Source of the DNA: Tetrastigma voinierianum
Lineage: Eukaryota > Streptophyta > Magnoliopsida > Vitales > Vitaceae
Length of the DNA: 64,000 nucleotides
Reading direction: 5' to 3'
NCBI GenBank assembly: GCA_016808115.1
Contig: JAEQBH010000646.1
Coordinates: 1,054,001-1,118,000, forward strand
In this document: positions 10,701 through 21,575 of the stretch, piece after piece
How the letters are laid out: every line of letters begins with the position of its first letter
How positions within the stretch are numbered: the stretch's first letter is position 1
Notes under the pieces: model-generated
The model's input: the letters and a program-made list of their open reading frames with translations, nothing else
Database searches by the model: none
What the model was told of the DNA's origin: nothing
Translations under genes and position numbers: made by a program

Positions 10701-11460
10701 CACACAAGTCATTCCACTCAAACTTGACCTCCTTCCAGGCCAATCTCGTCATAGGTGCAACTAATCAAGAGAAGTCCTCGATAAGTCTCCTGTAATACCT
10801 TGCCAATCCCAAGAAACTGAGTATATTGAATACTGACTTCAGTCTCTCCCAACTCATAACTGCCTCAACCTTCTCCAAGCCTATAGATACACCCGAAATA
10901 GATACCATATGCCCCAAGAATCACCTCAGTAAGCCAAATTGCACATTTACTAAATTTGGCATACAACTGATGGTCTCTCAAGGCCTGGATAACAATCCTC
11001 AAGTGACCCTCATGTTCCTCCTCCAACTTAAAGTAAATCAAGATGTCATCAACGAATACCACAACAAACTGATCTAAGTAGGATTGGAACACCCTATGCA
11101 TGAGATCCATGAATGCCGCTAGAGCATTGGTTAATCCGAATGGAATCACTGTGAACTCGAAATGTCTATACCACGTCCTGAACGTCGTCTTAGGGATATC
11201 TACCTCCCTAACCCTCAACTGATGGTAACCGGTGTGAAGATCTATCTTAGAGTAAACTCGCGCCCCTCTCAGTTGATCAAATAAATTATCAATCCTCGAC
11301 AAAGGGTACATATTCTTGATAGTAACCCTATTCAACTACCGATAATCGATGCAAAGCCGAAGGGTCTTGTCCTTTTTCTTGGCAAAAAACACCGGAGCGC
11401 CCTAAGGTGAAGTGCTCGGTCTAATAAAACCCCTGTCCAACAATTCTTGTAATTGGACCT
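10700..11460 (-). pseudogene. Reverse transcriptase remnant, element A
   Basis: The longest open part (10865-11335) covers fingers and palm: RVTIKNMYPLSRIDNLFDQL, YSKIDLHTGYHQLRV (first catalytic Asp in KIDL), FRTWYRHFEFTVIPFGLTNA and FVVVFVDDILIYFK, in which VDD is the catalytic pair. Ahead of it, at about 11340-11460, the plus strand reads as the reverse of a VFFAKKKDKTLRLCIDYR-type segment, now frameshifted. The C-terminal thumb near 10700-10860 is broken. The sequence type matches element B rather than C and F. Confidence 0.86.
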
Positions 11461-11983
11461 TGAGTTCCTGCAACTCAACAGGCGCCATTCTATGTGGAGT
11501 CAAAGAAATAGGCGATGTACCAGGGTGCAACTAAATAATGAAGTCTACATTCCTATGCGGACGTAATCCCGGTAGTTCATCCGAAAAAACGTAATCATAC
11601 TCACAAACCACTCGAGGTAGACTCAACTCCTATCTTGCCTCGTTCTCCAAGGCAAGGCTTGCTAGCCAGCCCATCAACTGTTCGTGCCATCTAAAATCGT
11701 ACACGACTTGGGGCATAGCATCGTTCTTATCCCCCTGAAACATAACACAAACATCATCCGGTGTGTAGGAAGTAACCGTCCTACGATCAAAATCAATGAC
11801 GACTCGATGTGTCATCAACCAATCCATCCCAAGGATGACATTAAACTCTGACATGTCCTTGACCCGAAGGTCCATAGTGAGCAGAATCCCTGAGATCTCT
11901 AACTCACAATCCTGACATATCTTATCAACACTCACCCTAGTTCCTAGGGGACAATTCACATACAACGACTTTTCCAAGGTTTT
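11461..11983 (-). pseudogene. Protease C-terminal part and PR-RT linker, element A
   Basis: The open part 11630-12034 reads SLYVNCPLGTRVSVDKIC, DMSEFNVILGMDWLMTHRVV and RRTVTSYTPDDV. ILGMDWL is the conserved second motif of Ty3/gypsy aspartic protease. The reading frame enters the inserted solo LTR at 11983; amino acids encoded beyond this point belong to that insert. The linker towards RT (11461-11630) has stops. The missing active-site half lies at 15011-15130, on the other side of the insertion. Confidence 0.8.
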
Positions 11984-12505
11984 TGTAACACCCCGTCCCG
12001 ATAGGGTGTACGGTATGTGTAACCGTAGGGTCACATATGTGCACCAAGGCGTTCCTTAATTATTTTAGTCTCATAATAGAATTTTTAAAAGTTGTTTTTA
12101 AGGGTGAAATGATAAAGTTTTCAAAGAATTGTGGCACTTTTGCAATTAAGGAAAGTGGAGGGATAAAAGTACAAATTATGGAATTACAAAAGGATAATAA
12201 TAATAATAAATTATCATAATGGTTCAGTAAGGAAAATTCTCTCTAGGATTCGATGACGAAACTGGATCAAGCACAAGAATCTGCCTCGCGAACTAGTGAC
12301 CTTAAAACTCGTCACCTCGAGACATTTCAATATTTCACAATTCTCGGATGATAGAATCGCCAAATGATTGTGGACGATTTTTACTTAAAAATCTCTAAAT
12401 GTAAACTGCTGAAAGCAAAGTCATTTAAAATAATTGAACTTAAAAGAAATAAAATTTTTCGGGACAGAAACGGACCCAAATAAGACAATATAAGTTATGT
12501 ATCCA

Positions 12506-12507
<2 letters not shown>

Positions 12508-12539
<32 letters not shown>

Positions 12540-12541
12540 GT
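12508..12541. repeat. (AAT)n microsatellite
   Basis: About ten uninterrupted AAT units lie in the nested solo LTR. A shorter AAT run occurs at about 12195-12212. Confidence 0.9.
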
Positions 12542-13829
12542 AATTAAAAAAAAAGATAAAGTCAAAAGTAAAAACGGACAGAGGGAGACGAACGAGAATG
12601 AGAGAGATGGAGAGTTTTTATTTTATTTTTTTCTTCTCTTTATTTATTTCTCAGATTTATGAAAATCGGACTGTAGATTTTCATTGGAGTGTGATACAAA
12701 GTTGACTATCTCGACGAGAGCTACGCTTTAGGTACTAATATCTTAGCATTTCATTAAACTTCAAGAGAGGAATTTTCCTACTTGCAGTTATTTCCTCGGA
12801 GCCTAAAGGCAATGCAATGGCTTGAAATTTTCTTAGAGGCCGTGAAAAGTCAGAACTTCAGCCCAAAATTTGGATCGAGTTTAGGAATTTTTAGGAATTT
12901 TTGACGTGTTCGTATCAAAGCTGCTGAATTTCGACCGGCTGACGCTTCGGGTTGAAATTTCGTGGATTTTATTCTATTACCTTAACATAATTTCAAAAAT
13001 ATTTTTATGTTTTTGCACTCTATGAAGTTCTCGAGTCCTGAATCTAACCATATGTTCCAGCGGAATAGCATTTGGTGCCTACATAATTTCTGGAAAAATT
13101 TAATTGTAGCACCAAGTGTGTAAATTGCTTGATCAGGTTGACGCGGTGTAGTCTCATCACATCGAATAAAGATACTGGGTTCTGTAGGAAAAAGTTGCTA
13201 AAACGGATAGTTTTTTTGGGGGAATTCATGTGTAGGGGCATTTTGGTCAATTTCATCTTATATTATCGATGTCTTTATCAAATGGGACTAGCACTTAAAG
13301 TTTTGTTAAAATCAAGCTCTGCTTCGATATACGCTTGAAAGCTCCTCGATGTTTTATTAAAACATCAACCGAGGGCATTTTCATAATTTGTATGAATTGT
13401 GTAGGCGATTGGAGCATAAGACGATAATCTAAATAAGTGCTTGACAATAATTGAAAAAGAAATTAGTCGAGAAAAAGGTGAGTACTTCAAAATCATTTTC
13501 AAAACGAAGTGTTTAAAATTACAAGTTTGTAAAAGTTTTGAAAGAATAATGTAATTAGTAAAACATTTTTTTTTACCTCTCACTTGTTATACTCAGTAGA
13601 AACTTTTGATTTGAGTACTTAAGAAACAGTTTGGCCTGTTTTAGCAAAACCCCTAGATGGCACAACTCAGTTTCCGGTCATATGTATCTCGGATTGTACA
13701 TGGCAGGGTTATGGGACATTATGACTAACTATATTGTCTGGTCGGCAATTGGGGGTTAGATATAGTATATATTTATATAGTGAGTCGCCTCTGCATTATC
13801 TTCTGGGGTATATAGATAGTTAGTGCGCT

Positions 13830-14010
13830 GACATAGTACATGGTGACGAGGTGTTGGTTCCGGAAGTTCCATCACTGGGCATTTTGGTTCCGAGGTTCCA
13901 TTATGCTTATAGAGATCCCGCAGTGTTCACCGGACCATATTAGACGGGTAGTGTTTCGAGGTTCACTACCGATGCCAGGTTCCGAGGTTCCGTGGCATCA
14001 CGTCTGCAGA
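13830..14010. repeat. GGTTCCGAGGTTCC-type short repeats in solo LTR
   Basis: Units of the type ggttccgaggttcc are repeated with variation (ggttccggaagttcc, gtttcgaggttcac, ggttccgaggttccg), alternating with short spacers. This is a GC-richer segment in an AT-rich LTR. Its role is unknown. Confidence 0.5.
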
Positions 14011-14029
14011 TTTAAACCCGCCACAGTGG

Positions 14030-14345
14030 GTTGAGACTGACGATAAAGATAACACTTTCGCATATTAACCACCACTCGAAACAACTTTCAAGCAGTTGGT
14101 AAATAGTTTTCGTAATAAAGATTTCAAAATGGGCCACAATGGTTGGTACTTGATTTACGTATGTAACTCAGATATTAACCACCACCTAAATGAAGCCAAG
14201 AGCGTAAATAATTCTTCGCACAAAAGATTTGCAATGTAATACAAATGTCGGGTACTTGATTTACAAAGATAGCACTTTCGCATATTAACCAATTATCGAA
14301 TAGTTTAAGCGCACAGAAATAGTTTTTAAACGCTTTTTAATGGTT
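14030..14345. repeat. Three tandem copies of about 110 bp
   Basis: The anchor ATATTAACC recurs at 14062, 14172 and 14282, exactly 110 bp apart. Each copy is preceded by a gat(a/t)(a/t)a..-type lead and followed by an AT-rich tail. The copies are diverged, so the duplication is old. Confidence 0.7.
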
Positions 14346-15010
14346 TTCTCATAGCAAAACTTAGTTTTTCATGCTAAAATGCTTTTACAACAAATCTTAC
14401 GCATTTTCATATTGGGAGGTACATAACGCATAACAACATTTAGAACTTATAGTACTCACCGAGCCCGCTAGCCTACACGCTCGCTTTTAAATAATTTTTC
14501 GTGCAGTGTGTGCTCAAGCCGAAAGACCTTTCCAGATCCTCACCCTAGACGCTGTGGTTGTATATATATAAGATAAAGCGTAAAGTAAACGTGAGTAAAG
14601 TAAAAATGTGACATTTTGTATATGTAAATATCTTTTGTAAAATATGCATGCATGGTTTTGAGAAAACAGTTATATGAAACTATGTTGAATTGATTTGTAT
14701 CTTATATTTTGATGAGAACCAGAGGTCCTTTATGGATGTAGTTGGATTTCTGAAAATATCGAGTGTATTTTATACAAGTGGATTTTGTATTTCGGGCTTG
14801 ACCACCAGGCAGTCAAGTATGTTAACACCTCAAGTAAATCTAAAGGTGTGATTTTAAGTAAAACATTTTATAACCCACGCTTCCAAAGATACGCTTCTGG
14901 TCGCTTTTGACCCGCTTTAGCTTCATGGTAATTTGTCACGAGCTGAGTCATTTGGGAGGTTACTGTGGAGTTGCGAGCAAATTCCCTGTCAATAGGAAGG
15001 GTGTCTGTCA

Positions 15011-15130
15011 GTTTTAGCCTTTGAGCCCAAAGCTTCCACACATGATGCAACAATAAAAGAATATGATGCGCTAGAATCAAATAGTACTCTTGCTCATAAG
15101 CGAAAGAGCGGAAATGTACCCTGTATAACC
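15011..15130 (-). pseudogene. Protease active-site half, element A
   Basis: In one minus-strand frame the text reads ARVLFDSSASYSFIVASCV. The usual motif is LFDSGASHSFI, so the catalytic triad Asp-Ser-Gly is altered to Asp-Ser-Ser. It continues the protease whose second half is at 11630-11983 and is cut from it by the solo LTR. The same residues in element B (38020-38076) read LFDSGVSHSFI. Confidence 0.75.
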
Positions 15131-16260
15131 GATTGATCTGCAAGCGCATCCTAAGGTGTGATGGTGTAGACATGTCCCTAGGTCACTGAAGTCCTGGCTT
15201 GTGAGCCCTGGTCTCGACCTCGACCCATGCCTTGGCCCATCCGACCTAATTGTGAAGTGGTAGGGGCCTGTGCAGCGCCTTGAGACTGATATTGGTTCCC
15301 CTGGCCCATGGTGGGGTAAGGAGGAACAAATCGAGTTTGTGAACGTCCCACTAATGATTGGGACTGAGGTGTCCCATAACTCTAGGATCCCTGCCTCTGA
15401 GGAAAATCCCTTCTCATTTGTCTAAGTCGGTGGCAATGGAAACAGGTTCCCTGTACTAGCTAGCTAAGCGCCCTGAAATGTCTCCCACCTTAGGATGATT
15501 GACCATGGCCTTGGCCCTGATAGTCGCGGCCCTGTCCCTAAAACCCCGCGGCGGAACCTTGTTTCTTTCCCCGAGCTAGCTAAGAGGGTCGCCTCCTCTT
15601 ATTTTTAACACCAGCATCTCGGATGTTCCGTACATCATCTACCTCCCTCTCAATGGTCATAGCTATCTTGACCATCAAGTCCATGTCTTGAAGGAGAAAT
15701 CCCATAATTTTACCCCGAATGGAAAATTGCAGACCATCCTCAAATTTCCACACTTTGGCCATGTCTGTGGCCACATAATCATCAGCGAAAAGAGCTAATT
15801 CAATAAACTTAGCCATATATTCAATCACTGTCATCGTCCCTTGTTTTAGTTCCAAAAACTTCTAAGCTTTTGCATGTCAAGCAGATGTTGGGAAAAACTT
15901 GCCCATAAAGAGCTCACGAAATTCTTCCCATGTCATTGCCTCCAAGTCCCTCGAGGCTTTGACCCAATCCCACCACACTTAGGATTCGCCTCTAGTCGGA
16001 ACAATCGCCGGGCTACTTTACCATGGGCATTTAATGTGGGAAAGTAACTCCAGCTTCCATAATCTTTCCACTGTGAAACCAATGATCGCCTACCATCGGG
16101 TCCCCATCCCCCTAAGGTTGAGAATGGGTGGTGCCTTGGAACCTCTGAGGTTACTTGACCCTCCCGACCCTGGGGCCAGACCAAGATGTGCAATGGTGGC
16201 CTATAGCACTCCGACTCCGTGCACAAGAGCAATCATGCTGACCAATAAATTTATATGAAG
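15131..16260 (-). pseudogene. Gag remnant, element A
   Basis: This is the capsid/nucleocapsid region. The best open part (15580-15855) reads MELKQGTMTVIEYMAKFIEL, then ADDYVATDMAKVWKFEDGL and IEREVDDVRNIRDAG, typical of the retrotransposon gag domain of this lineage. N-terminal to it (15860-16010), WWDWVKASRDLEAMTWEEF can be followed across frames. A nucleocapsid knuckle remnant, GTCFHCHRL, lies near 15430-15460. Gly/Gln-rich linker follows down to the protease at 15130. Several stops interrupt it. Confidence 0.8.
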
Positions 16261-16681
16261 GTTCATTGGTCAAAGGCCTGGTCATGGGTCGGTTGTCATT
16301 TCCACGCTCTCAATGGCCCCTCTTCCTTGACTAAACTCACCTACATATGTCAAAAAGCAATAGTTAGCTTACATGGTGATCTGCCATGGTACTCAAGTTT
16401 AAACTACAAGATTTCTCTCCTCGTCTAACTAGTAGTGCTTGTGCCAACCACTAATAGACCACTCAATATCCCGAACTATCCTGTTCATTCTTTTACTAAA
16501 CCCCTAAGGTTCTATTTTTTAACCCTAGTGTTACGTTTTTTCCCATATACATTTTACCATGCATGTAATTCACATAACACATAACACACAATCATGTAAC
16601 ATATTAGGGGCACAAAACATGAAATGCACAATGAATGCAATGGTACAGACCCATGCCCATCAAGCCCTTGGTAATCGTATA
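16261..16681 (-). other. Leader and gag N-terminus of element A
   Basis: This stretch lies between the primer site and recognisable gag. Parts match 62640-62778 in element B (for example ccctagtgtt and actagtagtgc), so it is leader or fast-changing gag N-terminus. No open frame remains. Confidence 0.5.
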
Positions 16682-16699
16682 CCTAAGCTCTGATACCAA
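16682..16699 (-). other. Primer binding site of element A (tRNA-Met type)
   Basis: The plus strand reads CCTAAGCTCTGATACCAA; its complement TTGGTATCAGAGCTTAGG is the standard initiator tRNA-Met site of plant gypsy elements. It lies 2 bp from the LTR end at 16702. It is intact despite decay elsewhere and fixes the orientation of the element. Confidence 0.9.
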
Positions 16700-18189
16700 G
16701 TTGTGACGTCCCAAAACCGGGGGGTCCGTTGACCAACCGTCAACCTATGGAAACTCATGGATATCGGGTAACCCGATACCACACAACCACGTCCCATTTA
16801 CCGGAACCCATATAGTTAACAATTGGATGGCCACTCCGGTTCCATTTATCCATATTCATTTGAAACATGCAAGGTCATAATTTAAAACGACCTATAAGGT
16901 TTTAATTTCAATTCTTGTGCATAATAAAATTACAAGTTAGAACTAGATCGTTCAAAATAGTTTACAAAAAGGTTTATTAGTGCCACATGGTCGGTTTCTT
17001 CACAATTGTAGCTCTCAATAAGCGTGTTCACCTGTCCGTCACAAGACTCAAATATTTTTCCTTATAGGGTGAGCCATGCCTAAGTAAAACGTCTCTACAG
17101 AGCTTACTCCCACCAAAGTGCACATGCAATGGTCATGTTCCACAAACTCACATTCACATCCCAAGTAAAACATGCAATTTCTACTATGTAATTCTATATG
17201 TCATGCCATGAAATGAGATGAGACTCAATCATGTACCATGCCACAAGTCCTCATCGACTCCCACCACACAATGCGAATGCCAATGTGTGATAAACCATCA
17301 TTGATGAATCGCATCCAATGAACCCTTTGAAAGAGAAGTCGTTTGTTTATAAACAAAAGCTTTTATGGATGTCATCATTTCAAATTATCTTTTTATAATC
17401 AAAACCCGTGTGCTCCATGGGCAGCAGATTTCCGAGGTCTCATTGGAGGAGTCTGCACGCCTTCCTACACTTTTTGGACTTTCACCATTGGAGTGTATGA
17501 ACTAGTCCGGGCCTTTCACTCGAGGGGATGTCTAATCCTTCTTGCTATTACCCACCACACATTTTTCCATGTTATGCAACTGGTAGGACTCGTTTGGACA
17601 TCAGCCCAACGGCACTAAGTTTTACCCATCAATCACCCAGTATGGTGATTGATCATAATCATGCACTCACATCCATTCATGCTACATATGCAATGTAATG
17701 CACCATTGCATGGTATATCATGCTACATATATCATGAATGCTACATAGACAATTCAAACCATACAATTCACCATATATTATGCACAATTATATCAAAAGC
17801 ATATAATTTTCAAATAAAGCCCATCTCAATGTCAATATATATTAACACATATATCAACATTCAATTACCCCCAAGCATGTCATTCAAACTCAAGCAATGA
17901 CAACCTTGATCCACAAGACCAACTGTGCCATGGATATGCCCACAAAATAGTCTACACAATGGCCTCAAGGCAAGCCTTAAATAGGCTGGAACTAGGCCAC
18001 GCCACCAGCCATAACTGACCACACAATTATGCCACCAATAGGAGATAAAACAGTCCCAGATTCAGTCTAAAGACTGTCCACAACTAGGCCATAGCTAGGC
18101 CATAAAACCAACCATACACAGGCTATGAACAAATCCATATCTAGGCCCCATGATAGTTTTGAACTCAATTCAGAAATTAATCCCCCAAC

Positions 18190-18545
18190 AATCCCAAATC
18201 TGGCCTTAAATAGATAAACAACCTAAGTTGTGGCAATCTCGGGAAATGGACCATAACTTGAGCTGTAAAGGTCCGATTTTGGTGATTCAAAAGCCTAACA
18301 TCAAGTTTACAGATGAAGCTACGACCTCTATGAAGAACACGAGTCCAAATTCCCTATGTTTCCCAACCGAAAACCAATCCCAAGATCTGGACACAAACAA
18401 ATAAACAGCCTAAGCTGTGACAATCTTGGGAAATGAACCATAACTTGAGCTGTAGAGGTTCGGTTTCGGTGATTCAAAAGCTTAAAATCAATTTTACAGA
18501 TGCAGCTACAACTTCTATGAAGAACACGAATCCAAATTCCTTCTA
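18190..18545. repeat. Tandem duplication within 5' LTR of element A
   Basis: Two consecutive, diverged copies of a segment of about 180 bp share aaacag/aacctaag(c)tgtg, gaccataacttgagctgta, gattcaaaagc, cagatg(c/a)agcta and ctctatgaagaaca-type phrases. The 3' LTR holds this segment once (about 8000-8180). The duplication must therefore have arisen after, or been lost since, the two LTRs were made identical at insertion. Confidence 0.75.
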
Positions 18546-18674
18546 CTTCCCAATCAAAAATCAGTTTCAAACTCTTGGAACGTAGCCCTCGTCGAGTAGA
18601 TGAACTTTAACTCTCAGCCAGACTAACTCCGACCGTCGGAACGCCGATAGATTAGAGGATGAAGCCTCCGGATC

Positions 18675-18775
18675 TTCCTTCCTCTCCTCATTCTCTCTCC
18701 CTTTCTTTTCCTTCTCTTTCTCTTTTTCTTTTCTTTCTTCTCTTTTTTTTCCTCTTTCCCCCACTCACACTTATC
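18675..18775. repeat. Pyrimidine-rich tract in LTR
   Basis: Roughly 100 bp consists almost only of C and T. The 3' LTR is much shorter here (8301-8320), so this tract has expanded in the 5' LTR or been lost from the other. The reading frame on the opposite strand is simple Glu/Lys/Arg text. Confidence 0.75.
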
Positions 18776-19057
18776 TTTTTCTTCGTGGCTTGACACATGG
18801 CACTCATCATGCCATGTGTCACCTACATGTCCCTTCTTATGCTAGCCATGTGTCACCATCTCATCCCCCTCATGATCTCTAATCATGACACTTGGCCCTC
18901 ATTATATCAAGTGTCACCATAGCATGTGTCATCCAACCCCAAGTACTCAAAAACGAAAAAAACTTTCTCGGAATTTAACGACTTAACAGTAACCAGGCTC
19001 ACAAGTAAGAACTCCTCCTACGCGCGATCCATTTTCATTATCCGAGAGCTCGATGTT

Positions 19058-19481
19058 ACCTGATTTTTACATAAGCAAACAAGATTATAAAGAATATTTT
19101 AATTATTTTATTTGTTTTATTTTATTTTTAATCAATGTTTTAAATTAATTGTACAAAACACATTGAAATTTAAAATAAAATATTAGACATTAAAATTATT
19201 TTAAAAATATATTCCAAAAATATTAAAAGCAAATTAAGAAGATTTTAAGTTTTCAATATCCTTTATTTTATAAAGTATAATTGAACAATTTTAAAAAATT
19301 ATTCTTTAAAACCAGTTTTCAATATTGCGTTCGAAAGCAGTTACAAAAGTAAATCTCGTGCCCCATAAAGATACAACAAATGTTAAGACGAACCAAAGCC
19401 GGCTAATACCCCCACTATAATAGAAAAAAAAAAAACTTTTCCCTTACAGCCAACGAGAATCAAATCCAAAAGCTAGCATCA
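19058..19481. other. AT-rich spacer
   Basis: Very AT-rich sequence lies between element A and the copia element; nothing is recognised in it. Confidence 0.4.
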
Positions 19482-19740
19482 TGTTCGACTCAAATTCCTA
19501 AGTAATATAAATTTCTATTTACAATAAATATTTTATAGGATAATTCTTAAGTCATTATATTATTGTAATATTAGGTTTCCTTATAAAATAAAGAAAATAG
19601 TTAGGAATATCATCATAAATATTCTAGATCATAAGGGGGAAAAGTTATGAATTATGGGCTTGTAAAGGCTATACGAGGTATGAGATGTAAGGAAGAACGG
19701 GAATACCTAAATAAGTTAGCGGATTTCTCTGCTCAAGGCA

Positions 19741-20898
19741 AGGGATTGAAATTTCGATATATCGGTTTATACTCCGCGATATATCGATATCTAAGCCCAC
19801 TCAAACGATTTTTGATACGTAAAATCGCTTACAGAAAATCGCGGAAATCGGAAATATCTGCATGATATTTCACCGATATAGTCAGAGACGGAACAAATTT
19901 CGCTAAATTTCGTAGTAGAACACACGCGATCGATTTTTCGCTTCAAAATACTTCCGAGATATATCGGAAATACTGTAAAATATCGGAGATATATCGGAAA
20001 TATCCTGTGAAAATATCGGAGATATATCGATATATCGGATATATCGTGATATATCGGAAGGCATCTAAATATATCAAATGACCATATTTGGGCACTCAAA
20101 AATTAAATCCAACGTGCTTATAATTAAAACTGCTACAAATATTTTGACCATCCAACGGTTATTTTGACCCAAAATCTATAAATAATTTCTAAAATCATTC
20201 AATTTGGATCACAAATTCTCTCTACTAATATCCAATCTTCATTTCTACTCCAAAAAATTTTTTGTGATATCTCTTAAATAACTATATATTAGTTTAATAT
20301 TTTAAATTAGTTAATTTAGTAATAATATATTAATAAATTATCATATTCATGAATTTTAAAATCAAGTTATATAATAGTTAATATCGTATGCATATTATAA
20401 ATTTATAGTATTATATGAAGTTTTCATATTTTAAATTAGTTTAATTTAGTAATAATATATTAATAAATTAATTCTTCATGTTAGTTAATATTTGAAACGA
20501 GCATGTGGATGAACCCCGAATTTCCTATCCATAGAGAAGTTGTGTGATACAAGTCGTATATTTTATCTCATGACATGTCTCGATCTTATAATCAATATTA
20601 TCTCTAACACCATGCCTCGTACGAGTATCGGGTTTTTACCGAAATTTGATCTATCCATCAAATGTTGCAATTGAGTCACATCAATCTTCATTTTGATTTT
20701 AAAAACTCATTGTAATGTATATATTTGATTATTAATGTTATTTTTACACTTTAAAAAGTATTTTTATGGCTCAAAGTATTTTTATTAATTTCGAGATATT
20801 CATTCATAAAAATATCCACCTGGAGCATTCCGATATATCCGATATATCCATAAAATGCAAGTACCAATATATCCATCAAAACTAATATTTCCAACCTT
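19741..20898. mobile_element. Non-autonomous TIR transposon in copia LTR
   Basis: About 1.16 kb is present in the 5' LTR and absent from the 3' LTR, where the empty site reads cagttcaaggtatg. The ends are imperfect inverted repeats: left agggattgaaat, right atttccaacctt. The flanks gctcaaggca (19731-19740) and gttcaaggta (20899-20908) look like a target duplication of 8-10 bp. hAT (8 bp) or Mutator-like (9 bp) both fit, and the exact ends slide by one or two bases. No transposase is present. The left third is full of ATATCGG words. Confidence 0.7.
19755..20062. repeat. GATATATCG-type short repeats
   Basis: The words ATATATCGG, GATATATCG and TATCGGAAATA recur many times, several as palindromes (CGATATATCG). 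A related group, GATATATCCGATATATCC, lies near the right end at 20828-20870. The two groups form a large imperfect inverted pair within the TIR transposon. Confidence 0.75.
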
Positions 20899-21122
20899 GT
20901 TCAAGGTATAGATACACAACGCTAAATACGAGATGTTTCAAATCCTAATTGTATGTTGTTCACCTCTGTAATATTTTCTTTCATATAGTGGAAAGATTCT
21001 TCATCCACGGATTGTGTAATGGGTTGATCGAACCACGCAAACCTCAGGCATCTTTGCGAGGTATCTTTTTATCTTTGTTCTCAATTTTTATCATCTACTT
21101 TGAAGCTTTTGGTGGCACAACA

Positions 21123-21575
21123 ATTGGTATCAAAGCCAAGGTTCAGACTTGGCCATGTAGGTGAAACCCTCAGATGCCGAACATAGGTGATGACCCCTAA
21201 TTATTTGGCAACGAATCCATGGTTATGCTCTATCGAATAGGCGTTGTGCTCCGGATCTTCATGTGCGTGTTGCTCCTCCACGATGAAAATGAGTTGAAAT
21301 TCTAGATAAGAGCAAGCTCTCGAGGGAGGTGGTGATTCTTGTAAGGCGTGTGGTAGAACGCAATAGAAGTCAAGGAAAACCCTAGGGTGTAGAGAGTGGA
21401 TGGATGGATGATCGTTTGAGAGGAGGTTCAATGGTACTTGTTCGAGGGGAGAGTTGTTACAGCTTTGGATTGAAGATCTCTAGAAGAAAAAAAATATTTC
21501 AAAGCATACAAGATGAAGACAAAGAATTTCAGCTTCAAGGTGTGGATTCAACGAATAATTTGATCAAAGTGAGAT
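21123..21575 (+). other. Internal remnant of deleted copia element
   Basis: It starts with PBS TTGGTATCAAAGCC (21124-21138) just after the LTR and ends in PPT-like AAAGTGAGATTG. The 453 bp between contain short open frames with no recognisable gag or pol domain. Confidence 0.7.

Larger units (their letters stand above)
11984..15010 (+). mobile_element. Solo LTR (gypsy type) nested in protease of element A
   Basis: The insert begins TGTAACACCCCGTCCC and ends GTGTCTGTCA (TG...CA), with a perfect 5-bp target duplication GTTTT at 11979-11983 and 15011-15015. The protease-coding sequence of element A is interrupted exactly here: compare the uninterrupted copy in element B at about 37970-38010. 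At 3027 bp without gag or pol it is a long single LTR. It is not the family of A/B or C/F. An AAT-rich microsatellite (12508-12540) and three tandem 110-bp units lie inside. Confidence 0.88.
6517..19057 (-). mobile_element. Gypsy element A, full length with nested solo LTR
   Basis: A Ty3/gypsy chromovirus on the minus strand. In plus coordinates the order is 3' LTR, polypurine region, chromodomain-type tail, integrase, RNase H, reverse transcriptase, protease, gag, PBS, 5' LTR. This gives gag-PR-RT-RH-IN-chromodomain on the element strand, as in Tekay/Del chromoviruses. It is 12.5 kb including a 3.0-kb solo LTR inserted in the protease; without this insert about 9.5 kb, usual for the group. 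Many stops and frameshifts make it inactive. No convincing target duplication is visible: gaagt is on the left and ctgat on the right of the inferred LTR ends. The two LTRs differ at roughly one base in ten by eye, so the insertion is old. Confidence 0.87.
16702..19057 (-). repeat. 5' LTR of element A
   Basis: It starts TGTGACGTCCCAAAACC on the plus strand next to the PBS and aligns with 6517-8634 over its whole length. It differs mainly by substitutions and by an extra duplicated segment at about 18190-18545. The right end is taken at about 19057, where the match to the other LTR stops. Confidence 0.82.
19482..21122 (+). repeat. 5' LTR of the deleted copia element (interrupted)
   Basis: It matches the 486-bp LTR at 21576-22061 in two blocks, 19482-19740 and 20899-21122. 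Shared phrases include ggcttgtaaaggctatacga, aaggaagaacg and ctctgtaatattttct. The piece between the blocks is a separate insertion. Confidence 0.82.

Noticed and set aside
16682..16699. tRNA gene at primer-site sequences (also 40636, 60101, 21124)
   Set aside because: Only the 3'-terminal tRNA complement is present and always next to an LTR end; there is no tRNA body.
18567..18764. Glu/Lys-rich minus-strand frame
   Set aside because: It translates the pyrimidine tract of the LTR of A; low complexity.
19791..20099. 102-residue minus-strand frame
   Set aside because: It is a translation of the GATATATCG repeats inside the TIR transposon, rich in Ile, Tyr and Asp.
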